A DNA stretch of 5,357 nucleotides from an uncultured Bacteroidales bacterium (lineage in GTDB: Bacteria; Bacteroidota; Bacteroidia; Bacteroidales; Paludibacteraceae), in contig CALGCU010000283.1 in assembly GCA_937886455.1 (NCBI GenBank), positions 1-5,357 on the forward strand. The letters are read 5' to 3'. Each line of letters opens with the position of its first letter. Positions within the stretch are counted from its first letter, which is position 1. The translations under genes were made by a program, and so were the position numbers. This document shows, in pieces, positions 1 through 5,357 of the stretch. The notes beneath the pieces were generated by a model. That model was given only the letters and a program-made list of their open reading frames with translations, ran no database searches and was not told the origin of the DNA.

Positions 1-1552
1 TACGAATACTTTCACCACAAAGTTCGAATGCACGTTCAGCCATGAGGTTTTCCATATTAAGTGGTTTATCCTCCAATCCTGCACGACGACGCACTTTATT
101 GAATTGTTCAGCCGGGTCAAGTCCATAGAGATTATCCGGAGCATTACCTTCTACAGAACCGATAGCAGCTTCGGCAAACATTAAGAGCACGTCAGCATAG
201 CGCATTACAGGCATATCCACTCCGTCTTCATTTCCCGCATAGGTACGTTTCATCCATTCAATGCGATATTTACCCAAATAGAATCCGTCAATTCCACCAA
301 ACTTTTGATAGAGTCTATCCTTTGCAGGGTCAGCATCAGGGAAAGCAGAAACCTCACTACTTTGTCCGCTACCTTTATCATATTCCCATTGATAAGGAAG
401 TATAGTAATGTCACGACGTTTGTCGTTTTTCTCAAAGTCCCACAAGAAAGTGGGCACCACTTGAATCATAGCTTGAACCTTAGTGTCACTTTTTCCGTCA
501 CCACCAAGGTATTGTGCATTGATGATACATTTAGCACTGTTAGTAGAGATTTTTGCTCCATTGAGGCAAAGGAATTGTCCGCGTGCTCCATCAAGGAAAG
601 GCAAAGCCCAAAGGTATTCTGATTGCGAATAGTCAGTGACGTCCGCACAAAGTTTCTTAAACACGTCTACGAAGTCGGCTTGAAGTTTTCCATCTTCTTC
701 TTTGATGATTTGCGCACAAGCCCACACTACTTCTTGATAGAGTTCTTTACGTTTTTCCGGGTCAGTAACATTGTATTGCACAGCACAATCGTTAATACCC
801 GTACCGCCATCCACGATTTGGTTAGGACGAAGTGCTTTACCCGCATACATCAAATCCATGCGTGCCAAGAGTCCGAGTGCCACTGCTTTAGAAGGACGTC
901 CGGTGTAGTTTTTAGCGCCACGAGGACATTGAGCCGACCATGGCATGAGGTAAGCAGCATATCGAAGGTCAGAACGCAACTGTTCATAAATTACATTACG
1001 GTCGGTTTTCTTCACATAGAGGTCTTCGTTGTTCAATCCGTCAAATGATTTAAAGCATGCAGGGACATCACCCCACAATTTCACCATTTCGAGATAGCAG
1101 AATGCTCTAAGTGTGAGTGCTTCTCCGAGTAGGTATTGGAATGTAGCATCAGTGGTGTCTGAGTATTGTTGAATACCATCAATAACCACATTAGCACGTT
1201 CCACTGCTGCATTGAGATACGCCCATGGGTCTTTACCATTAGAAGTAGAGAGGTCACCTGTACCTTTACTCATTACATATTTAGAGGACTCCATTGCCTG
1301 GCCTTGTCCTTTGTTGCAGTATTCAATATCAGTATTGAGTGCGATGTATCCTCCGCAGAGGCGATTACGGAATGATTTGTCTTCTCCAAAAAGATTGTAG
1401 ATACCTCCGATGGCTTGCTCTGTCATATCTGCCGACTTAAACACAGATACGTCCATTGCTGAAGGAGAATCTGTTTTGAAGAAATCTTCTTCACATGCTG
1501 CGAGTGAGAGCAAGAAAGCGAAAATTGCGATGTTATAAATATATTTTTTCAT
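1..1552 (-). CDS. SusD/RagB-family outer-membrane lipoprotein (3' end cut by window edge)
   Basis: This is a surface lipoprotein that captures ligand and forms the lid over its SusC partner. I translated it by hand: the frame is open from ATG at 1552 to the left edge, giving 517 codons plus one base. The N-terminus is a lipoprotein signal, with MKK, a hydrophobic stretch, then the lipobox LAAC (Cys20). Glu-Glu-Asp follows the cysteine and resembles the acidic surface-export signal of Bacteroidota lipoproteins. Family landmarks are: E144 to P164 (LRAF..LEMVKLWGDVP), the GRPSKAVALGLLAR helix at 218-231, MRYADVLLMFAEA at 450-462, FNKVRRRAGL at 484-493, and ERAFELCGESIR at 506-517. The last matches the family's usual E-R-x-x-E-L-x-x-E-G-x-R block, so probably some tens of residues are missing. 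The start follows the transporter stop by 11 bases, so the two are very likely co-transcribed. The mature part holds 11 further cysteines, unusually many. The substrate is unknown; the gene symbol is left blank because homology does not show starch use. Confidence 0.96.
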   Translation of the reverse strand, partial: MKKYIYNIAIFAFLLSLAACEEDFFKTDSPSAMDVSVFKSADMTEQAIGGIYNLFGEDKSFRNRLCGGYIALNTDIEYCNKGQGQAMESSKYVMSKGTGDLSTSNGKDPWAYLNAAVERANVVIDGIQQYSDTTDATFQYLLGEALTLRAFCYLEMVKLWGDVPACFKSFDGLNNEDLYVKKTDRNVIYEQLRSDLRYAAYLMPWSAQCPRGAKNYTGRPSKAVALGLLARMDLMYAGKALRPNQIVDGGTGINDCAVQYNVTDPEKRKELYQEVVWACAQIIKEEDGKLQADFVDVFKKLCADVTDYSQSEYLWALPFLDGARGQFLCLNGAKISTNSAKCIINAQYLGGDGKSDTKVQAMIQVVPTFLWDFEKNDKRRDITILPYQWEYDKGSGQSSEVSAFPDADPAKDRLYQKFGGIDGFYLGKYRIEWMKRTYAGNEDGVDMPVMRYADVLLMFAEAAIGSVEGNAPDNLYGLDPAEQFNKVRRRAGLEDKPLNMENLMAERAFELCGESIR

Positions 1553-1563
1553 TTTACAACGAA
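1553..1563 (-). other. Intercistronic gap of the susC-susD-like pair
   Basis: Only 11 bases separate the transporter stop (TAA at 1564-1566) from the lipoprotein ATG at 1552. The gap, TTCGTTGTAAA on the coding strand, has no Shine-Dalgarno-like GGAGG, no hairpin and no promoter. This is the expected picture for Bacteroidota, where A-rich upstream sequence drives initiation. It supports one transcript, with the lipoprotein translated soon after the transporter ends. Confidence 0.8.
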
Positions 1564-4500
1564 TTAAAATTGAATATTAAGTCCGACATTGATACCACGT
1601 GATTTAGGATAAGCCGAGAAGTCCACACCCGGTGTAAGTGGGTTTTTAGACGAGCGTGTATCCACCTCAGGGTCTAGTCCCGTGTATTTTGTAGCACAGA
1701 AGAGGTTAGTTCCTTGTACGAAGAGTCGTATTTGTTCTATGTGTGCTTTGTCCAACCACACTTCAGGTAGTGTATAACCGATGGTGAGGTTTTGCAAGCG
1801 CAAGAATGAACCATCTTCCATATTTCTGTCGGTGACGATGTAGTGTGACATAATAGGAGAAGCGTGATTAGCACCTTTATCTGCGTTTGCTTGGTCTAAT
1901 GCTTGCGCAAAAGCAGTGTAGGAGTCACCATACAAGAATGCTTGTCCAGCTGAGAGTCCTGCCGGAAGATAGTTACCTTCTTTATCAAAGAGTGAGTAAC
2001 GGTTAGCCCAATTAACAGCATTTACAAGGTTACGCATGCGTGATTTTTCGGTGAGTGTGGTATATTCCATATTGCTGAGGTTGAGTATTTTGTTCCCCCA
2101 AGCAAATGTAAAGTTGGCAGAGAGGTCAAATCTTCCCCACTTGTTTCCTCCAATTTGCGCAGCGATGTTGAATCCTCCAGTGAGTACAGGCACTGTATTA
2201 CCTAAAACGACTTTATCTTTTTCATCAATGATTCCATCTCCTTTATCAGGAGTTCCATCTCCGTCTGTATCCACTGTGAGTTGGTCTTTAAATTTGACTG
2301 CTCCCGGGCGTAGGTGTTTTGTACTCAAGAAACCTTCCGTAGCATAGGTTGGAACATCAGTACCCATTCCCCATGCGTCAGAAGAAGGCGTGTAAGATAT
2401 AAAGTCGCCAGCCGTGTAGTATCCATCCGTTTCGTATCCATATACATTACCAATAGGTTGTCCTTCCTCTACAAGGAATTCAGCCAGTGTGAGGTATTCA
2501 GATGATCCGAAACAACTGGTTTGTGCTTGTAGTGATGTAACATTACCTAAGTCAATTACCTTATTTCTATTATAGGCAATGTTTCCATCCACAGAGAGTC
2601 CGTAGTTCAGTGATTTAGACTTATGGTCCAGGATTACACCTTTCACAGAGAATTCCACACCCATGTTTTGTGTAGAACCAATGTTTTGGTATTGTGAGTT
2701 GTAGCGAGAAGGCAGTGTTTGTTTGATGATCAGGTCGCGTGTGTTGTTCCAATAGAGGTCAATAGCTCCGGTGAGTCTTTCATTGAAGAATCCGTAGTCA
2801 ATACCCAAGTCACGTGTGATTGTAGTTTCCCATTTGAGGTTGGGGTTTTGTGCTATTTTCTCAGAACCACCTACTACAAGGATATTGCTTGCTCCGTTAC
2901 CCATATTGATATAGGTCATTTGTTGTGAGAGGAAGTCAGCGTGTAGGTATCCGAGGTCTACATTATTGTTACCTGCCATACCGTAAGAGAGGCGTAATTT
3001 CAAGTTGCTCAACCACTCTGATGCACCTTGCATCCAACTTTCATCAGAGAGACGCCATGCAGCTGCCACAGATGGGAAGTAGCCCCATTGGTTTTGGTTT
3101 TCAAATCTTGTAGAAGCGTCAGCTCGGAAAGTTGCTGTGATGTAATATCTTCCGAGATAGTCGTAGTTAGCACGTCCGAAGAAGCTGAGTTGGTTGTCTT
3201 TTGGTGCTATATAGTTTTGTATTTCAGAGTAAGAAGCCTGTCCAAGATAGTTGAAAATTTCCCCTTTGGTCATGTCGTAGTTGCCTTTGTATCCGAATCC
3301 GTAGAGCGTTTTTGTTTCCGATTTACGGATGATAGTTTCTTCTCCCAAGAGTATAGATACTTGGTGTGCTTTATTGAATTTTTGTTTCCACTCGATGGTA
3401 TTAGCATTTCTCAGACGTGATTCATGTTCGTCAAGCACTTGTACTTGTGCCGTTCCCATAGGTACTCCTGGTCGTCCTGTGTTTCGTGCGAAATAGGTAG
3501 TAGGTCCGTAGTAGCGGTCTGTTTCTATATTTCTTGAGTCATATCCTAATTCCACTTTAGCTGTGAAGTGTTTTGCGAACTTGTAGGATACGTATCCATT
3601 CATTGTCCACTTATCGTCTTGTTTTAGTTTATAGTTGTCACGGATAGTGGTGATTGGGTCATAGAGCGATCCGAATGTTTCATCTTCGTCATCTCCACTG
3701 GATGAAGTTCCTTTCATGTGTAAATCTGTAGGCGCATAAACTACCGCATTACGCAATCTTGATTCAGTCGCTGTACCGGCATCCTTGATAGCATTAGAAC
3801 CTGCACCAAGTACAGACGTATTAGTGTATCTTGCAGTGAATCCGAGTGTGAAGTTTTTGAAAGGTTTGAACTTAGCTTTTAAAGAGAGGTTATTACGTGT
3901 ATAGTTTGATTGCTCCATAATCGCCTTATCATCAATGCGGTTGTAAGAAAGAGTGAAGTTACCATTCTTATTACCACCACTTACACTTACAGAATGGTTA
4001 GAATTAAACCCTGTACGTCCAAAAGCTGCATCTTGCCAATCTTCAAATGGGTGCTGATTGGGGTCTGCATATTCTGCGAGGATATCAGCTATAGGAGTAG
4101 TTTCCACTTGTGATTCGTCAAGATATTTTGTATTGTGATAGAGTTCGTCGAAGTAAGCATTGAAGTCACTTCTGATTTTGGATTGTTCTGTAATGTTTTT
4201 GAGGTAGGCGTATTCATATTGCATGAGTGTGAAGTCCCACACATCCATTACGTCGTATTTTTTTGCTATCTTCTTCCATCCCACATATCCGCTATAGCTG
4301 ACATTGAATGTCATTTTATCGGAGTCTGAATCCGAGTCTTTTGTTGTGATGATGATTACTCCGTTCGCTCCTTGTGCTCCATAAATTGCTGTTGCTGCTG
4401 CGTCTTTGAGTACGTCCATAGATGCGATGTCAGAAGGAGCGATGTCAGAGATGCTTGAAACCGGGAAACCGTCCACGATGTATAGCGGATCGTTAGATTG

Positions 4501-5040
4501 TGTGAGTGATGTACCTCCACGCACACGTATTTTGACATCTGCGTCGGGTGACCCTTCAGTAGTTGTAACAGATACTCCGGCTAATTTTCCTTGTAGTGCT
4601 TCAGAGGCTGATGCTACGGGTAGGTCTTTTAGTTGGTCGGCAGAGACAGAAGCCACTGCAGTTACGAGGTCTCGTTTTTTTGTTGTTCCATACCCAGTCA
4701 CCACCACTTCTTCAATGACTTGTGCGTCTTCTTTAAGTGTAACATTTATCACACTTCCTGTGATAGGTTTTTCTTCGGTACGCATACCGATGTAAGAGAA
4801 GACGAGTGTTTTGGCGTCAGCCGGAACGTCTAATTTGTATGCTCCGTCAAAGTCGGTCACTGTTCCGATTGTTGTTCCTTTGACCAAAACGGATGCTGAG
4901 ATGATTGTTTCTCCGTTGGCGTCTTTAACTACGCCTGAAACAGTTTTCGTTTGAGCTTGGATGGTTATTGTAGCCATCATTGATAGCGCAAAAACAAAAA
5001 TGCTCTTCATGGAGAAACGGTTTTTTAGGTTTTTTTTCAT
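1564..5040 (-). CDS. SusC/RagA-family TonB-dependent outer-membrane transporter
   Basis: This protein imports ligand across the outer membrane using TonB-ExbBD energy, with the SusD-like protein as its lid. Numbering is from the ATG at 5040 (1158 residues, a normal family length). In order: a signal peptide with a basic start and hydrophobic core, probably cut after Ala29 (IQA|QT); a carboxypeptidase-regulatory-like domain at about 34-104; a TonB-box-like EEVVVTGYG at 110-118; and a plug at about 121-234. The plug holds RVRGG (172-176), PLYIVDG (185-191), VLKDAAATAIYG (210-221) and GANGVIIITTK (224-234), the SusC/RagA signature. The barrel fills the rest, with GRANYDYLGRYY near 622-633 and a terminal Phe typical of BAM substrates. 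There is no STN domain. A second in-frame ATG at 5052 would add four residues. I prefer 5040 because its context GTAAAATGAAAAAA is identical to that of the downstream gene and because MKK opens the signal peptide. An aspartate-rich loop at 924-942 resembles calcium sites. The substrate cannot be assigned. Confidence 0.98.
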   Translation of the reverse strand: MKKNLKNRFSMKSIFVFALSMMATITIQAQTKTVSGVVKDANGETIISASVLVKGTTIGTVTDFDGAYKLDVPADAKTLVFSYIGMRTEEKPITGSVINVTLKEDAQVIEEVVVTGYGTTKKRDLVTAVASVSADQLKDLPVASASEALQGKLAGVSVTTTEGSPDADVKIRVRGGTSLTQSNDPLYIVDGFPVSSISDIAPSDIASMDVLKDAAATAIYGAQGANGVIIITTKDSDSDSDKMTFNVSYSGYVGWKKIAKKYDVMDVWDFTLMQYEYAYLKNITEQSKIRSDFNAYFDELYHNTKYLDESQVETTPIADILAEYADPNQHPFEDWQDAAFGRTGFNSNHSVSVSGGNKNGNFTLSYNRIDDKAIMEQSNYTRNNLSLKAKFKPFKNFTLGFTARYTNTSVLGAGSNAIKDAGTATESRLRNAVVYAPTDLHMKGTSSSGDDEDETFGSLYDPITTIRDNYKLKQDDKWTMNGYVSYKFAKHFTAKVELGYDSRNIETDRYYGPTTYFARNTGRPGVPMGTAQVQVLDEHESRLRNANTIEWKQKFNKAHQVSILLGEETIIRKSETKTLYGFGYKGNYDMTKGEIFNYLGQASYSEIQNYIAPKDNQLSFFGRANYDYLGRYYITATFRADASTRFENQNQWGYFPSVAAAWRLSDESWMQGASEWLSNLKLRLSYGMAGNNNVDLGYLHADFLSQQMTYINMGNGASNILVVGGSEKIAQNPNLKWETTITRDLGIDYGFFNERLTGAIDLYWNNTRDLIIKQTLPSRYNSQYQNIGSTQNMGVEFSVKGVILDHKSKSLNYGLSVDGNIAYNRNKVIDLGNVTSLQAQTSCFGSSEYLTLAEFLVEEGQPIGNVYGYETDGYYTAGDFISYTPSSDAWGMGTDVPTYATEGFLSTKHLRPGAVKFKDQLTVDTDGDGTPDKGDGIIDEKDKVVLGNTVPVLTGGFNIAAQIGGNKWGRFDLSANFTFAWGNKILNLSNMEYTTLTEKSRMRNLVNAVNWANRYSLFDKEGNYLPAGLSAGQAFLYGDSYTAFAQALDQANADKGANHASPIMSHYIVTDRNMEDGSFLRLQNLTIGYTLPEVWLDKAHIEQIRLFVQGTNLFCATKYTGLDPEVDTRSSKNPLTPGVDFSAYPKSRGINVGLNIQF

Positions 5041-5051
5041 TTTACCGTCCA

Positions 5052-5070
5052 TTGAATTAAGTTGAATTAA
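5052..5070. repeat. Two tandem copies of TTGAATTAA in the susC leader
   Basis: TTGAATTAA occurs at 5052-5060 and again at 5062-5070, a period of 10 bases. On the coding strand this places two TTAATTCAA copies immediately before, and one base into, the upstream ATG at 5052. The shorter core GAATTAA recurs at 1561-1567 near the transporter stop and at 5145-5151 next to the -7 element. In sequence this AT-rich the repetition could be compositional. It could also help keep the start region unstructured. Confidence 0.4.
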
Positions 5071-5135
5071 AGATTGGTTAATTTATTATGTTTTAATTAT
5101 TTACAAATACACATTTTGGGGTACAATATTTTAAG

Positions 5136-5143
5136 CAAAGGTA
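5136..5143 (-). promoter_or_regulatory. Candidate -7 promoter element of the susC-susD operon
   Basis: On the minus strand these bases read TACCTTTG, a perfect match to the Bacteroidota primary-sigma -7 consensus TAnnTTTG. It is followed by C, also common there. It lies in AT-rich sequence 96 bases upstream of the preferred transporter start, so transcription starting a few bases downstream (around 5125-5131) would give a leader of roughly 85-90 bases. I found no clear -33 TTTG at the usual distance of about 19-21 bases; that stretch reads as AT-rich sequence without the motif. The promoter may therefore depend on an activator. An 8-base match with two free positions can arise by chance, so the call rests on position and orientation as well as sequence. 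Confidence 0.55.
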
Positions 5144-5183
5144 TGAATTAAATTGCGTATATACTTGTATTTTTTTGCATGTT

Positions 5184-5203
5184 TTGTGTAAAAAATGCCA
5201 CAA
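5184..5203. promoter_or_regulatory. Palindrome TTGTG-N10-CACAA, candidate operator
   Basis: The half-sites TTGTG (5184-5188) and CACAA (5199-5203) are perfect inverted copies around a 10-base A-rich centre, so they face the same side of the helix about 1.5 turns apart. The site begins 41 bases upstream of the -7 element, where an activator would be expected to sit. The symmetry resembles that of CRP/FNR-type dimer sites, although the spacer is longer than in the E. coli CRP site. Arms of five bases in AT-rich DNA are weak evidence, so this is only a candidate. Confidence 0.3.
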
Positions 5204-5205
5204 TT

Positions 5206-5280
5206 GAGATAGGGAGCATATTCTTTAGCTGGGGAGTTTTTTAAAATTGTTATCTGATAAAATGAACAAAGTCCCATCTC
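5206..5280. repeat. Spaced imperfect inverted repeat
   Basis: GAGAT-A-GGGA at 5206-5215 is complementary to TCCC-ATCTC at 5272-5280, giving nine base pairs with one bulged A and a spacer of 56 bases. It frames an AT-rich stretch containing a short T6 run and a small TTAT-CTG-ATAA dyad. It could be a coincidental match, the foot of a long stem in an RNA, or the remnant ends of a small element. No target-site duplication is evident around it. Confidence 0.25.
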
Positions 5281-5308
5281 TTTCCTACCTAATGGTAACG
5301 GTGATGAT

Positions 5309-5357
5309 AGGACGGGCGGAGCCTACAGGACGTTCGCAGAGCGAACTATAGGACGCT
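5309..5357. repeat. Tandem AGGACG hairpin-repeat cluster, running off the right edge
   Basis: AGGACG occurs three times, at 5309-5314, 5327-5332 and 5350-5355, preceded by GAT, TAC and TAT. Between copies lies a small dyad with a three-base loop. The first is GGC-GGA-GCC (5315-5323). The second is GTTCGC-AGA-GCGAAC (5332-5346), a perfect six-base stem. The unit is thus AGGAC, then stem, RGA loop, stem, then TAY. The arm sequences differ between units, yet each pairs with its own partner. The third unit starts with GCT and is cut by the window edge. Base composition is 30 G/C of 49, against a very AT-rich flank, so the boundary is sharp. It looks like an interspersed or intergenic repeat family. 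I do not recognise a named family with confidence. Confidence 0.65.

Larger units (their letters stand above)
5053..5308. other. Gene-free AT-rich leader and promoter region
   Basis: I see no convincing gene in these 256 bases on either strand. The half nearest the transporter would be the operon leader, which has no strong hairpin and no riboswitch-like architecture that I can recognise. The promoter candidate, the palindrome, a short tandem repeat and a spaced inverted repeat listed separately all lie wholly or mostly here. The far half could also hold the end of a leftward transcript from outside the window or the start of a rightward gene, but neither a terminator nor a rightward promoter is evident. 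Confidence 0.7.

Noticed and set aside
305..1048. Rightward open frames of 105 and 141 codons opposite the SusD-like gene
   Set aside because: They lie antisense to a frame that matches the SusD family throughout, and they show no signal, domain or start context of their own. They are shadows of the real gene.
3028..3420. Rightward open frame of 130 codons opposite the SusC gene
   Set aside because: It is antisense to conserved barrel sequence, with biased composition mirroring the real frame and no recognisable protein features. The similar rightward frame at 4406-4795 opposite the plug region was rejected for the same reason.
1..5040. Possible frameshift or degradation in the SusC-SusD pair
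   Set aside because: Both frames read through without interruption and keep family motifs from N- to C-terminal parts. The SusD-like gene is incomplete only because the window ends.
5104..5111. TGTATTTG on the minus strand as an alternative -7 element
   Set aside because: It has G instead of the conserved A at position two, and its only upstream TTTG (5139-5136) is about 24 bases away, too far for the usual spacing. The perfect TACCTTTG at 5136-5143 is a better candidate.
5238..5260. T-rich run followed by the TTAT-CTG-ATAA dyad, considered as an intrinsic terminator
   Set aside because: The stem is four A/T pairs and no GC-rich stem precedes the T run, so it would not form a stable terminator on either strand.
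5286..5297. TACC-TAAT-GGTA dyad next to the hairpin repeats
   Set aside because: The arms are only four bases and it lacks the AGGAC spacer and RGA loop of the adjacent units, so I do not count it as part of the repeat or as a terminator.
5262..5351. A 29-codon rightward reading frame starting ATGAACAAAGTC
   Set aside because: Its second half is made of the hairpin-repeat units and its stop lies inside the third unit. There is no rightward promoter matching the Bacteroidota consensus, so I treat it as a chance frame and not a leader peptide.

Overview
The window carries a SusC/SusD-type nutrient-uptake pair on the minus strand, read from right to left. It points to a member of the Bacteroidota, most likely the order Bacteroidales. 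Three things support this: the SusC/RagA plus SusD/RagB pairing, which is a hallmark of the phylum; starts without a Shine-Dalgarno sequence in A-rich contexts; and a perfect match to the phylum's -7 promoter element (TAnnTTTG). I cannot name the genus or species from the sequence.

Layout from left to right. Bases 1-1552 (minus) hold the first 517 codons of a SusD/RagB-family surface lipoprotein; its C-terminal end lies beyond the left edge. Bases 1553-1563 are an 11-base gap between the two genes. Bases 1564-5040 (minus; possibly starting at 5052) hold a complete SusC/RagA-family TonB-dependent outer-membrane transporter of 1158 residues. Bases 5053-5308 are AT-rich and gene-free. They contain the 5' leader, a candidate promoter (-7 element at 5136-5143) and a small palindrome about 40 bases upstream of it. 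Bases 5309-5357 change abruptly to GC-rich sequence (30 of 49 bases) made of short tandem hairpin units, and these run off the right edge.

The two genes should act as one unit. SusC forms a 22-stranded barrel in the outer membrane, powered by TonB, and the SusD lipoprotein sits over it as a lid that captures ligand outside the cell. No hydrolase, sensor, sigma or anti-sigma gene is in the window, so the substrate cannot be named. It could be a glycan, or a peptide as for RagAB. The transporter has a carboxypeptidase-regulatory-like N-terminal domain but no STN signalling domain, so direct signalling to a FecR-type anti-sigma factor is not expected.

I see no new multi-gene system here. The observations most worth following are the hairpin-repeat cluster at the right edge, the marked cysteine richness of the SusD-like protein next to an almost cysteine-free SusC, and the promoter and palindrome upstream of susC.
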